A stretch of 64,000 bases of DNA from Aurantimonadaceae bacterium (GCA_947474855.1 CANJKV010000007.1:1-64000), one strand, 5' to 3'. Shown: positions 18,874-29,169, numbered from the stretch's first letter. A program made the numbers and translations. Notes: generated by a model from the letters alone, not told the origin.

Positions 18874-19767
18874 ATGACCCAGACTCTGCTCGCCGCCGTC
18901 CGCCGCTACGCCGACGCCCATGCCGATCCCGCCGGCATCGCCAGGACGCCGGTGCCCGGGCTCTGCATGATCCGCGCGACCCGTCCCAGCGAGCTGCAAT
19001 ACGCGATCAACCGGCCGCTCGTGGCGCTCGTGGTGCAGGGCAGCAAGCGGGTGACGATGGGCAGCCAGACCTTCGACTTCGGCGCGGGCGAGTCGCTCTT
19101 GATCGCTGCCGACGTTCCGACCGTCAGCCAGATCACGCGCGCCGATGTGGGCCTGCCCTACTACTCGGTGGTGCTCGAGCTCGACCCCGCCGTGATCGAG
19201 CCACTCGCGATGGAGATGCGGGAGGTGCAGGCTTCTATGGGTGGGCCGATCCGGGTCGACCCGACGGAAGACGAGGTCGCCGACGCCGCGTTGCGGCTCC
19301 TGCGGGTGCTTGATCGTCCGGCTGCCCTGCCCGTCTTACAGGAGCAGCTCGTGCGCGAACTGCACTTCTGGCTGCTGGCTGGGCGGCACGGCCCGGCGAT
19401 CCGAAACCTCGGCGTCGCCGACAGCCACGCGCAGCGGATCGGCCGGGCCGTCGCCCTGATCCGCGAGGCTTACGCGCAACCGCTCGGCGTCGAGCGCCTC
19501 GCTGAAGCTGCGGGAATGAGCCTGTCCTCCTTCCACCAGCACTTCCGAGCCATCACGTCGCTGTCGCCGCTCCAGTTCCAGAAGCAGCTTCGCCTGATCG
19601 AGGCGCGGCGCCTGATGCTGTCGGAAAGGCAGACGGTCAGCAACGCCGCCTATGCCGTCGGCTACGAGAGCGTGCCCCAGTTCACGCGCGACTACGGGCG
19701 GCTGTTCGGCGCGCCGCCAGTGCGCGACGTCAAGCAAGCAAAGGAGCGCATGCTACAGGCGGCTTGA
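18874..19767 (+). CDS. AraC family transcriptional regulator (AraC_N type)
   Basis: 297 residues. The N-terminal AraC_N effector domain runs from about residue 20 to 175 (ALVVQGSKRVTMGSQTFDFG, LLIAADVPT). The C-terminal DNA-binding domain carries two helix-turn-helix motifs: LAEAAGMSLSSFHQHFRAIT and NAAYAVGYESVPQFTRDYGRLFG. The subgroup includes YqhC-type regulators that activate neighbouring aldehyde reductases. It likely controls the SDR and tautomerase genes just upstream. The 267 bases before it hold no gene. Confidence 0.93.
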   Translation: MTQTLLAAVRRYADAHADPAGIARTPVPGLCMIRATRPSELQYAINRPLVALVVQGSKRVTMGSQTFDFGAGESLLIAADVPTVSQITRADVGLPYYSVVLELDPAVIEPLAMEMREVQASMGGPIRVDPTEDEVADAALRLLRVLDRPAALPVLQEQLVRELHFWLLAGRHGPAIRNLGVADSHAQRIGRAVALIREAYAQPLGVERLAEAAGMSLSSFHQHFRAITSLSPLQFQKQLRLIEARRLMLSERQTVSNAAYAVGYESVPQFTRDYGRLFGAPPVRDVKQAKERMLQAA

Positions 19768-20011
19768 TCGCCACCCTCATCCCCTCACGCCTGATTGGCA
19801 CTCGGGGGCCGAAAGCTGTCGGTCCGCTTTCAGGGTATCGAGCGGAAAAGCTGCCCATCTGCTATAAAGCATTCAGAACGGAACCTCTTCCGATCCGCAA
19901 TGGCCCATTCTTACAAGTGTCGTTGTGCGCTCGTACGTCCGTCTGGCCAAAACAGATCACCCGCCCATGCTCCATGTAACGGTCCCCGCTTCGACCGCTC
20001 ACGCCGTTGGT

Positions 20012-20860
20012 TCAGGTGACGTCAGCGAAAAAAGCCGGCATACGCCATGTCGGCCAGGCGTCCAGAGCCGTCATGATCTCGGCCTGCTGGGCGGACGTCT
20101 GCCAGGCCGCCAGCCCCGTCGAGACGAGGACCGAGTCGAGGCCCGCCCGCCGCGCGCCGAGGATGTCGTGCTCGATGCTGTCGCCGACGCAGACGACGCG
20201 TGCCCGGTCCGGCTCGCCGCACAGGCGCAGCGCCTCTGCGTAGATCTCGGGAAAGGGCTTGCCGAGGCGCATCACGCTGCCCCCCAGGCCCTCGTAGAGG
20301 TCGGCGATGGCGCCGGCGCTTGGCACGCTGCGGCCCTGCCAGAGCTTGTGCTGGTCCGGATTGAGGCAGAGGCAGGGAACGGCGCGCGCCGCGGCCGGCC
20401 GCAGCAGATCGGCATAGGCGTCCATTGAGACGCGCTCGGCCTCGCTGCCGGAGATCACCACGAGGTCGGCCTCGGCGCCCGACGCCGCCTCCGCCATGCC
20501 GAGGCTCGCGCCGAACGGCGGCGCGCCGGCGCCGGCGATCGTCAGGCATCGCCCGCCGGCCCTGGCCGGCGGGCCGGGCCGCCGGAGCACGGCGAGGCCG
20601 ACGTCGCCGGAGGTGACGAAGTGGTCGAAGAGCTCGCGCGGCAGGCCGAGCGCGGCGATGCGCGTCGCGTTGTAGGCGCCCTCGCGCCCGGAATTGGACA
20701 GGATGGCGACGGTCTTCCCGGCCGCCTTCAGCGCCCGGAGTGCGTCCGCCGCGCCCGCGTAGAGCCCTTCGTCGTCGCGAAGGACGCCGAACTGGTCGAG
20801 AAGGAAGACGTCGTAGCGCGCCATTAGGCCGGAAAGGCCGATCAACGGTGCGTCGCTCAT
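20012..20860 (-). CDS. HAD superfamily class IIA hydrolase
   Basis: 282 residues from the ATG at 20860. HAD motif I is degenerate: DVFLLDQFGVLRD shows DxxG where DxDGT is usual. Motif II is ILSNSGR (about 49), the Lys region RLGKPFPEIY, and motif III/IV VCVGDSIEHDILGARRAG. This matches the class IIA subgroup of NagD-like phosphatases common in rhizobial sugar loci. It is the third gene of the minus-strand operon after the aldolase and FGGY kinase, with an ATGA overlap, and probably dephosphorylates a sugar phosphate or controls its level. Confidence 0.85.
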   Translation of the reverse strand: MSDAPLIGLSGLMARYDVFLLDQFGVLRDDEGLYAGAADALRALKAAGKTVAILSNSGREGAYNATRIAALGLPRELFDHFVTSGDVGLAVLRRPGPPARAGGRCLTIAGAGAPPFGASLGMAEAASGAEADLVVISGSEAERVSMDAYADLLRPAAARAVPCLCLNPDQHKLWQGRSVPSAGAIADLYEGLGGSVMRLGKPFPEIYAEALRLCGEPDRARVVCVGDSIEHDILGARRAGLDSVLVSTGLAAWQTSAQQAEIMTALDAWPTWRMPAFFADVT

Positions 20861-22125
20861 TCCGGCGCCTCCAGGCGGGACAGGACCAGGGCGGCGGTGC
20901 CGACGGCAGCCTCGACGGAACGCGCCGGCAGGAAGGGCACGCCGAGCGAGCGCTCGCGCATCCGCGTCCAGGCCGGGTTGCGCGCGCCGCCGCCGACGGT
21001 GCGCAGCGACACCGGAGACGGGGCCCCGAGCTCGGCGAGGCGGCGATAGGCGAGCGCCTCGATGCCGGCGAGGCCCTCGAGGACCGCCTGGAAGAAGACG
21101 GCATCGTCGGCGGGGCGCGGCTCCAGGCGCGGAGCGAAGTCCGGGTCGGACAGGGGGAAGCGCTCGCCGGCCTTCAGCAGGGGATAGTAGTCGAGGCCGG
21201 TCGGGCGGTCGGGGTCGAGCCGGGCGGTCAGCGCGTCGAGGCGCTCGTCGCCGAACAGCGCGCGGATCACCGCGCCGCCGGAATTCGAGGCGCCGCCCGC
21301 CAGCCAGGCGTCGCCGACGCGGTGGCTGTAGATGCCGTAGGCTGGGGCGTCGACGGGGCGGTCCGAGGCGAGCTTGACGACGAGCGTCGAGCCGAGCGCC
21401 GTCACCGCCTCGCCCGGCCGCGCCGCGCCGGTCGCCAGGAACGACGCGCAGCCATCCGTCGTGCCGGCATGGAGCCGGCACGCGGCGGGCAGGCCGAGCG
21501 CGCGCGCCGGCGCGCCGGCGAGACCGAGCGGCGCGCCGGCGCGAACGACCCGCGGCAGCCGGGCGCGGTCGAGCCCCGCTGCCTCGATCCAGTCCGGCCA
21601 AGCTTCCGCGGCGAGGTCGTAGCCGGTCTTGAGGGCGTTGTTCTCGTCCGTCACCGGCGCCGCGCCGGACAGGCGCATCAGGATCCAGTCGGCCTGATGG
21701 ACGACCCGCGCGGCACCCGGCGCACGCGACAGGTGGACGGCACGGGCGAGGCCCGAACTCGCTCCCCGCGCCGGGCTCGAGGTCGGCGCCGCGGCGTCGA
21801 CGGCCGCCACCACCGTCGCGTCGGGACAGGGGTCGTTGTACATCAGGACGCCGCCGACCGGCGCGCCGGCATCGTCCACCACGAGCACCGTGCCGGAGGT
21901 GCCGTCGACGGCGAGGCCCCGCACCCCGGCGAGCGGACAGGCGGCCGCGAGGTCCGCGAGGCAGGCGGAGACGCCGCGCCACCAGGCCGCGGGGCTCCGC
22001 GTTCCGGCGGCATCTGCGAAAGGCGCGGCGGCGAAGCCGACGAGGTCGCCCGCGGTGTCGAGCGCGGCAGCCCGTACCCCGCTCGTGCCGAGGTCGAGCC
22101 CGACCGCGACCGCAGCCCCGCTCAT
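20857..22125 (-). CDS. FGGY family carbohydrate kinase
   Basis: 422 residues, slightly short for the family (about 480-500). The ATP-binding N-terminus is VGLDLGTSGVRAAALD; GTSGTVLVVD and TDENNALKTGYD fit the sugar site; LHAGTTDGCASFLATG and ALGSTLVVKL form the hinge; the second signature SLRTVGGGARNPAWTRM is near residue 370. FGGY kinases phosphorylate ketoses or polyols. It is coupled on both sides (ATGA) to the aldolase and HAD genes, suggesting ketose phosphorylation followed by aldol cleavage. Confidence 0.88.
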   Translation of the reverse strand: MSGAAVAVGLDLGTSGVRAAALDTAGDLVGFAAAPFADAAGTRSPAAWWRGVSACLADLAAACPLAGVRGLAVDGTSGTVLVVDDAGAPVGGVLMYNDPCPDATVVAAVDAAAPTSSPARGASSGLARAVHLSRAPGAARVVHQADWILMRLSGAAPVTDENNALKTGYDLAAEAWPDWIEAAGLDRARLPRVVRAGAPLGLAGAPARALGLPAACRLHAGTTDGCASFLATGAARPGEAVTALGSTLVVKLASDRPVDAPAYGIYSHRVGDAWLAGGASNSGGAVIRALFGDERLDALTARLDPDRPTGLDYYPLLKAGERFPLSDPDFAPRLEPRPADDAVFFQAVLEGLAGIEALAYRRLAELGAPSPVSLRTVGGGARNPAWTRMRERSLGVPFLPARSVEAAVGTAALVLSRLEAPE

Positions 22126-23195
22126 CGCGCCGCGGCCTGCGGGGCGGCGCGGTCCAGCGTCTGGCGGTACTGCTCGGCCTCCCAGTTCAGGAGGGCGTGG
22201 AGGTCGGCGGGCCCGAGCGGCACGAGCGGCGCTTCGGCGGGGACGCGCCGTGCCACCTCGGCGAGGCAGCGCACCATGGCCGCGCCGCCGGGGGTGAGGG
22301 TGCGGGACTGAAGCACGCCGCGACCGGGCACGAGAACGAGGCGCGGCGGCTCGGCCTCGGCCGCAAGGCGGTCGAGGCCGGCGCGGTCCTCGGCCACTCC
22401 CACCCGCTCGCCGAGAAAGATGACGTGGTCGGGATAGAAAGCGCCGGCGGTGGCGAAGCGCAGGGCCGCGGGCACGAGCGCCGGGGCGTGGGCCGCATCC
22501 TCCTCGGCCGGCTGCCAAGGCGAGCCTGCCGCGAGCGCCTCCAGGGCCGCGCGGTCCGGCGCGGGCGCCGGCGCGGGCGGAACGGCGAGCGCCGCCGTCA
22601 CCGCCTCGATGCGCGCGGCCACCTCCTCGACGCTCTCGCCGCAGACGACGAGGCCGTGGTTGAACAGGACCAGGACGTCCGGCCGCTCGCCCATGCGCTC
22701 GTCGATGGCCCGCGCGAGCGGCGTTCCCGGCCGGCGATAGGGCACGCTCGTCCAGGCGAGGCCGGGAAGAGCGTCCAGGCGCTCGGCGATCAGCGCCTCG
22801 CGGTCGGCGCGCACGGCGAGCGCGATCGTGTCGACGCAATGGAAGTGAGCGACGACCCGCTGCGGCAGGACGGCGTGGAAGCTCGTCTCGATCGAGGGGC
22901 GCAGTCCCGCCGCGTTGCCTTCGGCGAGCACGAAATCCACCGCCGTCTCGGCCCGCGGATCGTTCTCGCGCAGAGCACGGGCGAGCGGCTCGAGGCGCAC
23001 CGGAACGGTGATCGGGCGCGCCTCCGCCTCCGCGAGCCAGGTGCCGGAGGCCTTCACCCACATCACCCCATCCTGCTTGATCGAGGTGTTGCCGCCGGCA
23101 CCCTGCGTCCGGCGGATGTCGCGGCCGAGACGGGCGGAGAGAGCCAGGAAGGCGGCGAAATCCTCGGGCGGCGGCACGGCGTCCGGCAAGGGCAT
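22122..23195 (-). CDS. Class II aldolase/adducin family protein
   Basis: 357 residues from the ATG at 23195. An ATG five codons earlier is possible, but GGAGGA sits seven bases before the inner ATG, which favours it. Motifs are GAGGNTSIK (about 35-43), WVKASGTWL, the zinc-ligand HFH in RVVAHFHCVD and LFNHGLVVCG. The second half is an extension without a clear family motif, seen in the long rhizobial versions. It probably cleaves a ketose phosphate to dihydroxyacetone phosphate and an aldehyde. It is the first gene of the minus-strand arm of the sugar locus. Confidence 0.87.
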   Translation of the reverse strand: MPLPDAVPPPEDFAAFLALSARLGRDIRRTQGAGGNTSIKQDGVMWVKASGTWLAEAEARPITVPVRLEPLARALRENDPRAETAVDFVLAEGNAAGLRPSIETSFHAVLPQRVVAHFHCVDTIALAVRADREALIAERLDALPGLAWTSVPYRRPGTPLARAIDERMGERPDVLVLFNHGLVVCGESVEEVAARIEAVTAALAVPPAPAPAPDRAALEALAAGSPWQPAEEDAAHAPALVPAALRFATAGAFYPDHVIFLGERVGVAEDRAGLDRLAAEAEPPRLVLVPGRGVLQSRTLTPGGAAMVRCLAEVARRVPAEAPLVPLGPADLHALLNWEAEQYRQTLDRAAPQAAAR

Positions 23196-23263
23196 GTCAC
23201 GGTCCTCCATGGATCTCGCTCGGACCTCGTGAATGAGTGATATCGAGCAAACAACTAGGCGAA

Positions 23264-23334
23264 ATGATCATCATGCGTCAATGCTGCAGTTGCGAAGGGG
23301 CGCATACTTGCAAATCAGCTCGACAGATGATTAT
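23264..23334. promoter_or_regulatory. Divergent control region with two ATGATYAT sites 63 bases apart
   Basis: The 176-base divergent region between the aldolase and DeoR genes contains the perfect palindrome ATGATCAT (23264-23271) and the near copy ATGATTAT (23327-23334). They start 63 bases apart, close to six helical turns, which suits cooperative binding or looping by a DeoR-type tetramer. The sites are visible; the operator role is inferred. Confidence 0.35.
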
Positions 23335-23371
23335 TCTCGCTCATCGACGCGCAAGAGGCAGGGAGGCAATC

Positions 23372-24166
23372 TTGAGCGATCACGAGCGCCATCGCCTGAT
23401 CACCGAGTTCCTGCGCGAGCAGCCCTTCGCCTCGGTGCGCGACCTTCAGCTCCATCTCGGCGTTTCCGCCGCGACCGTGCGGCGCGACATCGACAAGCTC
23501 CACAGCTTCGGGGTGGCGCGGAAGGTCTATGGCGGCATTTCCGCCGCCGAGACGCCCGGCGCCGGCCGGCTTTCCGCACGCCCCTACGACGAGAACCGCG
23601 ACATGGCGGTGGAGGCCAAGCGCGCCATCGCCGCCTTCGCCGAGACCCTGGTGCGCGACGGCGATTCGATCATCGTCCATGCCGGCACGACCTGCTTCGA
23701 GCTCGGCATCCGGGTCGCCCGGCGGCCGGTCAGCCTCTTCACCAACTCCATGCCGCTCGCCGCCGCGCTCGGAGCGGGCGGCACCTGCCACCTGACGGTC
23801 GCCGGCGGCATCCTCTACCGCGAGCCCGGCATCATCCACGATCCGACGGCCGGCGCGCCCGACGTCTTCGCCTCGCGCTTCTTTCTCGGCGCACAGGGGA
23901 TCGGGCCGGAGGGCGTGCTCGAATCGCATCCGCTCCTCGTCAAGGTGATCGGCGAACTCTCCTCCTGCGCCGACGAGATCGTGCTCCTCGCCGACAGCCG
24001 CAAGTTCGCGATCCAGCCCCGCAACGTCGCCCTGCCCTTGTCGCGCGTCTCGACGCTTGTCACCGACGAGAACCTCGCGGACGCCGACGCGCAGATGATG
24101 GAAGCCGCGGGCATCTCCGTCGTCACCGTTCCCGCCGGTTCCGCCAGCGCGGGAGAGGCGGCATGA
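23372..24166 (+). CDS. DeoR/GlpR family transcriptional regulator
   Basis: 264 residues with a TTG start at 23372, chosen because GGGAGG lies five bases upstream and because it gives the family's N-terminus (LSDHERHRLITEFLRE). The track start at 23237 adds 45 unsupported residues. The N-terminal winged HTH reads VRDLQLHLGVSAATVRRDIDKL; the sensor domain contains IIVHAGTTCFELG and ILLADSRKFA-like VLLADSRKFA. It presumably senses a phosphorylated sugar and represses both arms of the locus. It is coupled to the next kinase by ATGA. Confidence 0.9.
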   Translation: MSDHERHRLITEFLREQPFASVRDLQLHLGVSAATVRRDIDKLHSFGVARKVYGGISAAETPGAGRLSARPYDENRDMAVEAKRAIAAFAETLVRDGDSIIVHAGTTCFELGIRVARRPVSLFTNSMPLAAALGAGGTCHLTVAGGILYREPGIIHDPTAGAPDVFASRFFLGAQGIGPEGVLESHPLLVKVIGELSSCADEIVLLADSRKFAIQPRNVALPLSRVSTLVTDENLADADAQMMEAAGISVVTVPAGSASAGEAA

Positions 24167-25545
24167 GCGCGGCGCGGGATCCGGTCGCCGTCGTCGACCT
24201 CGGCAAGACGAACTCCAAGCTCTTCGTGGTCTCGGCCGAAGGCGCGATCCTGTCGGAGGCGCGCACCCGGCCGGTCTGGCGCATGGCCGACGGCTTCTCC
24301 GTCCTCGACGACGCCCACCTCCACGGCTGGATCCTCGAAAGCCTCGGCGAGGCGGCGGAAGCTCACGGCGCGCGCCGGGTCATCGTGTCCGGCCACGGCT
24401 GCACCTTCGCGCTCACCGACGGCGACGACCTTGCTCATCCCGTCCTCGACTACGAGCAGGAGCCCCCGGCGGACATCGCCGCCGAGATCGACGCGCTGGC
24501 CCCGCCCTTCGCCGAGACCTTCTCGCCGGCCCTCCCGCTCGGCTTCAACTACGGCCGGCACATGCTCTGGCTGGAGGCCGCGCGCCCGCAAGCCTTCGCG
24601 CGGGCCGACGCGATCCTGTCCTATCCGCAGTTCTGGTCCTGGCGCCTGTCGGGCGAGAAGGTCTCCGAGGTGTCCTATCTCGGCTGCCACTCGCATCTCT
24701 GGGCGCCGCTCGAACACGACTATTCGAGCCTCGTCGATACCAAGGGCTGGCGCGCCAAGATGCCGCCGCTGGTTCCCGCCGGCCAGGAGATCGGCGCGCT
24801 GGAGATCGGCCTCCCCTCCGGCGTCTCGGCGCGGATCGCCGTCCACAACGGCGTCCACGACAGCAACGCCTCGCTCGCCTTCCACCGCGCGCAGCGCGAA
24901 GGGAGCTTCACCCTCGTTTCCACCGGCACCTGGGCCATCGTCTTCAACCCGGACTGCCCGCTGGAGCGCCTCGACGAGCGGCGCGACATGCTCGCCAACG
25001 TCGCCGTCGACGGGCAGCCGGTGCCGACCATCCGCTTCATGGGCGGGCGCGAGTTCGATCTCGCCTCCGGCGGCTGGCAGGGGCCGATCGGCCTCGACGC
25101 GGTGGCGTCGGTTCTTTCGTCGGGCGCGATGGCGCTGCCGTCCTTCGCGCCCGGCGGGCCGATGCCGGGCCATGCCGGGCGCTTCGACGGTCCCCCGGTC
25201 GAGGGGGAGGTCCGCGCGGCCGCGGCGCTCCTCTACGTCGCGCTGATGACGGACCTCTCGCTCGACCTCATCGGGTCCGCGAACCCGATCGTGGTCGACG
25301 GGGGCCTCGCCCGCTCCGACCTGTTCCCGGCGCTCCTCGCCGCTCTCCGCCCCGGCCAGCCGGTGCTCGCCAGCGCCAACGCGGAAGGCAGCGCGCTCGG
25401 CGCCGCCCGCCTCGTCTTCGACGCGATCGGCGTGCCCGCCACCCGCGATCCCGGCCGCCGCGTCGCGCCGGCCGGGCTGCCGGGCCTTGCCGATTACCGT
25501 GCCCGCTGGCGGGCGCTCGCTGACGCGATGGGAGACCCGCGATGA
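24163..25545 (+). CDS. FGGY family carbohydrate kinase (second, distinct paralogue)
   Basis: 460 residues starting with the phosphate-binding [14 protein letters not shown], then [28 protein letters not shown] and [14 protein letters not shown], with the C-terminal [13 protein letters not shown] signature. The D-x-G-K-T-N form of the first loop is typical of the rhamnulokinase/fuculokinase-like branch and differs from the DLGTSG kinase in the opposite arm. It probably phosphorylates the sugar brought in by the following ABC genes. RBS GGGAGAGG precedes the ATG, which overlaps the deoR stop. Confidence 0.88.
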   Translation: MSAARDPVAVVDLGKTNSKLFVVSAEGAILSEARTRPVWRMADGFSVLDDAHLHGWILESLGEAAEAHGARRVIVSGHGCTFALTDGDDLAHPVLDYEQEPPADIAAEIDALAPPFAETFSPALPLGFNYGRHMLWLEAARPQAFARADAILSYPQFWSWRLSGEKVSEVSYLGCHSHLWAPLEHDYSSLVDTKGWRAKMPPLVPAGQEIGALEIGLPSGVSARIAVHNGVHDSNASLAFHRAQREGSFTLVSTGTWAIVFNPDCPLERLDERRDMLANVAVDGQPVPTIRFMGGREFDLASGGWQGPIGLDAVASVLSSGAMALPSFAPGGPMPGHAGRFDGPPVEGEVRAAAALLYVALMTDLSLDLIGSANPIVVDGGLARSDLFPALLAALRPGQPVLASANAEGSALGAARLVFDAIGVPATRDPGRRVAPAGLPGLADYRARWRALADAMGDPR

Positions 25546-27131
25546 CCGCCGCCCCCGCGCCCGTTTCACCCGCCGCCCCGCGCCTCCTGGAGATGCGCGG
25601 CATCACTAAGACCTTCGGCGCGGCGCGGGCGCTGTCGGGCGTATCCTTCGACGTCGCCGCCGGCGAGGTCCACGCCCTCATGGGCGAGAACGGCGCCGGC
25701 AAGTCGACGCTGATGAAGATCCTGTCCGGCGCCTACCGCGCCGATCCCGGCGGCGAGATCCTCATCGACGGGCGCCCCGCGCCGATGGGCGATCCGATCG
25801 CCTCGCGCGCCGCCGGCATCGCGGTGATCTACCAGGAGCTGTCGCTCAGCCCGAACCTGTCCGTCGCCCAGAACATGTTTCTCGGCGCCGAGCCGCGCCG
25901 CTTCGGCCTCGTCGACCGGGCCGGCATGCGGCGCCTCGCCGAGCCGATCCTCAGGCGCCTCGGAATCGGCTTCTCGCCCGACACGCAGGTCGCCTCGCTC
26001 TCGCTCGGCGAGCGGCAGATGGTCGAGATCGCCCGGGCGCTCACCACCCGCGCCCGCATCATCGTCATGGACGAGCCGACGACCTCGCTGACCTCGCGCG
26101 AGACCGAGCGCCTCTTCGACGTCATCGCCGGCCTCAAGGCGGATGGAATCGCCACCGTCTACATCAGCCACCGCATGGAGGAGGTCTATCGCCTCGCCGA
26201 CCGCGTCAGCGTGCTGCGCGACGGCGCCTCGGTCGGAACCCTCGACCGGAGCGAGCTGTCGGCCCAGCGCCTCGTCTCGATGATGGTCGGGCGCGACCTG
26301 TCCTCGTTCTACAAGAAGGAGCACCGGCCGCCTTCGGCGACGCGGCGCGCGGTCCTGTCGGTGCGCGGCCTGTCCGACGGCCGGCGCGTCCACGGCTGCT
26401 CCCTCGACGTCCATGCCGGCGAGGTGCTGGGCATCGCCGGCCTCGTCGGGGCGGGCCGCACGGAGCTCGCCCGCCTGATCTTCGGCGCGGATGCGAGAAC
26501 CGCCGGCACGGTCTCGCTCGACGGCCGGGAGCTCGCGATCCGATCCCCCCGCGACGCGCTCGACGCCGGCATCGCCTACCTCACCGAGGACCGCAAAGGG
26601 CTCGGCCTCTTCCTCGACATGTCGATCTCCGACAACGTCAACATCGGCGTCCTCGGCAAGGACGCCAAGCCCGGCGGCGTCCTCGACTTCGTCAAGGCCA
26701 GGGCCCGGGCCGACAAGGCGATCCACGACCTGTCGGTCCGCACCCGCTCGGCCGCCCTCAACGTCGGCGCGCTGTCGGGCGGCAACCAGCAGAAGGTGCT
26801 GCTCGCACGCCTTCTCGAGGCCGAGCCGAAGGTCGTCATCCTCGACGAGCCGACGCGCGGCGTCGACGTCGGCGCCAAGTCCGAGATCTACCGCATCGTC
26901 GACGCGCTCGCCGCGCGCGGCATCGCGATCCTCGCCATCTCCAGCGACCTGCCGGAGATCATCGGCATCGCCGACCGCGTCCTCGTGATGCGCGAGGGAC
27001 GGATCGCCGGCGAGGTGTCGGCCGCGCCAGGACGGCCCATCGACCAGGAAACCATCATGGCGCTCTCGACGGGCGGCGTGCCCGAGGCCGGCGCGCGGCC
27101 GGAGCTCGGGCCAATCGGAGGAACCCCATGA
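25542..27131 (+). CDS. Sugar ABC transporter ATP-binding protein, RbsA-type (two nucleotide-binding domains)
   Basis: 529 residues in two ABC halves. The first has Walker [10 protein letters not shown], signature LSLGERQ and Walker [12 protein letters not shown]. The second has the degenerate loop GLVGAGRTE, signature [15 protein letters not shown] and [11 protein letters not shown]-like [14 protein letters not shown]. That asymmetry is normal for RbsA/MglA-type proteins. It energises sugar import. Start and stop overlap both neighbours (ATGA), placing it in a tight kinase-transporter operon. Confidence 0.94.
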   Translation: MTAAPAPVSPAAPRLLEMRGITKTFGAARALSGVSFDVAAGEVHALMGENGAGKSTLMKILSGAYRADPGGEILIDGRPAPMGDPIASRAAGIAVIYQELSLSPNLSVAQNMFLGAEPRRFGLVDRAGMRRLAEPILRRLGIGFSPDTQVASLSLGERQMVEIARALTTRARIIVMDEPTTSLTSRETERLFDVIAGLKADGIATVYISHRMEEVYRLADRVSVLRDGASVGTLDRSELSAQRLVSMMVGRDLSSFYKKEHRPPSATRRAVLSVRGLSDGRRVHGCSLDVHAGEVLGIAGLVGAGRTELARLIFGADARTAGTVSLDGRELAIRSPRDALDAGIAYLTEDRKGLGLFLDMSISDNVNIGVLGKDAKPGGVLDFVKARARADKAIHDLSVRTRSAALNVGALSGGNQQKVLLARLLEAEPKVVILDEPTRGVDVGAKSEIYRIVDALAARGIAILAISSDLPEIIGIADRVLVMREGRIAGEVSAAPGRPIDQETIMALSTGGVPEAGARPELGPIGGTP

Positions 27132-28117
27132 CCGCCACCGACAGCGCCGCCTCCGCCGCGCGCATGGACAAGGCCCGCTTCCGCTCGGCGATGACCGCGC
27201 TCGGCATGCTGCCCGTGCTCGTGATCCTTGCGGTCGGCTTCCACCTCCTGTCCGGCCGGTTCCTGACCGTCAACAACCTGTCGATCGTCACCCAGCAGGC
27301 CTCGATCAACACCGTGCTCGCCGCCGGCATGACCTTCGTCATCCTCACCGGCGGCATCGACCTGTCGGTCGGCTCGATCCTCGCCGTCGCCGCCATGGTC
27401 GGCGTCATCGTCTCGCTCTGGCCCGACTTGGGGCTGCTCGGCATCCCGGCCGCGATCCTCGTCGGCCTCGCCTGCGGCCTCGCCAACGGCGTCGTCATCG
27501 CCTTCCTGAAGCTGCCGCCCTTCATCGTGACGCTGGGCTCGCTCACCGCCGTGCGCGGCCTGGCGCGGCTGCTGGGCGGCGACACCACCGTCTTCAACGC
27601 GGACCTCCCCTTCGCCTTCATCGGCAACGGCACGCTTTTCGGCGTGCCCTGGCTCGCGATCATCGCGCTGGCGACGATCCTCGTCTCCTGGTTCATCCTG
27701 AAGCGGACCGTGCTCGGCACCTGGATCTACGCCGTCGGCGGCAACGTCGAGGCGGCGCGGCTGACCGGCATCAAGGTCTCGCTCGTCCTCCTCTTCGTCT
27801 ACGCCATGTCTGGGCTGCTGGCGGGCCTCGGCGGCGCGATGTCGGCCGCCCGCCTCTACGCCGCCAACGGCCTCCAGCTCGGCCAGGCCTACGAGCTCGA
27901 CGCCATCGCCGCCGTGATCCTCGGGGGCACGAGCTTCGTCGGCGGCGTCGGCTCGATCTGGGGCACGCTGATCGGCGCCCTCATCATCGCGGTCCTGTCC
28001 AACGGCCTGATCCTCGTCGGGGTGTCCGACATCTGGCAGTACATCATCAAGGGCCTCGTCATCATCGTCGCCGTGGCGCTCGACCGCTACCGGCTGGGGG
28101 GCCTCGGCCGCACCTGA
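27128..28117 (+). CDS. Sugar ABC transporter permease, RbsC-type
   Basis: 329 residues, about nine to ten TM helices, with the family hallmarks [19 protein letters not shown] (about 75-93), [29 protein letters not shown] and [19 protein letters not shown]. It forms a homodimeric channel, so one permease gene is enough for this importer. The ATG overlaps the ATPase stop; the binding protein follows 104 bases later. Confidence 0.94.
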   Translation: MTATDSAASAARMDKARFRSAMTALGMLPVLVILAVGFHLLSGRFLTVNNLSIVTQQASINTVLAAGMTFVILTGGIDLSVGSILAVAAMVGVIVSLWPDLGLLGIPAAILVGLACGLANGVVIAFLKLPPFIVTLGSLTAVRGLARLLGGDTTVFNADLPFAFIGNGTLFGVPWLAIIALATILVSWFILKRTVLGTWIYAVGGNVEAARLTGIKVSLVLLFVYAMSGLLAGLGGAMSAARLYAANGLQLGQAYELDAIAAVILGGTSFVGGVGSIWGTLIGALIIAVLSNGLILVGVSDIWQYIIKGLVIIVAVALDRYRLGGLGRT

Positions 28118-28221
28118 AGCCCGCCGCATCACCCGCTTTCCGCGCCGCTTGGGCGCCGGAGAAACCCTGACGCGCCGCCAACAACCGGCCGCAGATCCAC
28201 CTGGGAGGAGACCTGAAACCC

Positions 28222-29163
28222 ATGCGCATCCTGAAGACACTCGCCGCTGGCGCCGCCCTTCTGGCCCTGGCCGCCGCCACCCCGGCTTCCGCCAAGGAGC
28301 TCCAGAAGATCGGCATCTCCGTCGGCCTTCTCGGCAACCCCTTCTTCGTCGCCACCATCAAGGGCATCGAGGACCGCGCCAAGGAGATCAACCCGAACGT
28401 CGAGGTGATCTCGGTCTCGGCCGATTACGACCTCAACAAGCAGGTCTCGCAGATCGACAGCTTCGTCGCCGCCGGCGTCGACATCATCATGCTGAACGCG
28501 GTGGACGCGCAGGCCATCGCCCCGGCGGTGAAGAAGGCGCAGGACGCCGGCGTCATCGTCGCGGCCTTCGACGTCTCGGCGCCCGGCGCCGACGTCACCG
28601 TCATGACCAACAACGTCAAGGCCGGCGAGGAGGCCTGCCAGTACCTCGTCGACAATCTCGGCGGAAAGGGCGACGTCGTCATCATCAACGGCCCGGCCTC
28701 CTCCTCGATCATCGACCGTGTCCAGGGCTGCAAGAACGTCCTCTCGCAGCATCCCGACATGAAGATCCTGTCCGACGACCAGAACGCGCAAGGCTCGCGC
28801 GACGGCGGCCTCGCCGTCATGCAGGGGCTCCTGACCCGCTTCGACAAGATCGACGGCGTCTTCGCCATCAACGATCCGACGGCGATCGGCGCCGAGCTCG
28901 CGGCCAAGCAGCTCGGCCGCAACGAGTTCATCATCACCGCCGTCGACGGCGCGCCGGACATCGAGAAGGCTCTGGAGGGCGGCAACTCGCTGATCAAGGC
29001 CTCGGCCTCGCAGGACCCCTACGTCATGGCCGGCCAGTCGCTGCAGATGGCCGTCGAGGTGCTGAACGGCAACAAGCCGGCCGAGGCGACGGTGCTGCTC
29101 GACCCGCAGCTCATCACCTCCGAGAACCTCAAGGACTACAAGGGCTGGACCGCCGCCCGCTGA
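28222..29163 (+). CDS. Sugar ABC transporter substrate-binding protein, RbsB-type
   Basis: 313 residues with a Sec signal peptide (MRILKTLAAGAALLALAAATPASA, cleavage about 24). The mature part is a periplasmic binding protein of the LacI/RbsB fold: IGISVGLLGNPFFVATIKGIE, the sugar-contacting VAAFDVSAPGADVTVMTNN, and FAINDPTAIGAELA. A GGGAGGAG ribosome site lies 11 bases before the ATG. The ligand is not identifiable; the epimerase that follows suggests a ketose or polyol. Confidence 0.93.
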   Translation: MRILKTLAAGAALLALAAATPASAKELQKIGISVGLLGNPFFVATIKGIEDRAKEINPNVEVISVSADYDLNKQVSQIDSFVAAGVDIIMLNAVDAQAIAPAVKKAQDAGVIVAAFDVSAPGADVTVMTNNVKAGEEACQYLVDNLGGKGDVVIINGPASSSIIDRVQGCKNVLSQHPDMKILSDDQNAQGSRDGGLAVMQGLLTRFDKIDGVFAINDPTAIGAELAAKQLGRNEFIITAVDGAPDIEKALEGGNSLIKASASQDPYVMAGQSLQMAVEVLNGNKPAEATVLLDPQLITSENLKDYKGWTAAR

Positions 29164-29169
29164 CGCCTC

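Noticed and set aside
19768-20011. Short ORFs at 19652-20019 as small genes
   Set aside because: They overlap one another, have no ribosome site or family similarity and lie in the spacer between convergent genes.
23815-25569. 584-aa minus-strand ORF opposite the DeoR and FGGY genes
   Set aside because: Composition is typical of an antisense shadow and the plus-strand genes have intact motifs.
27128-28117. Missing second permease in the RbsABC importers
   Set aside because: RbsC-type permeases normally work as homodimers, so one gene is expected.
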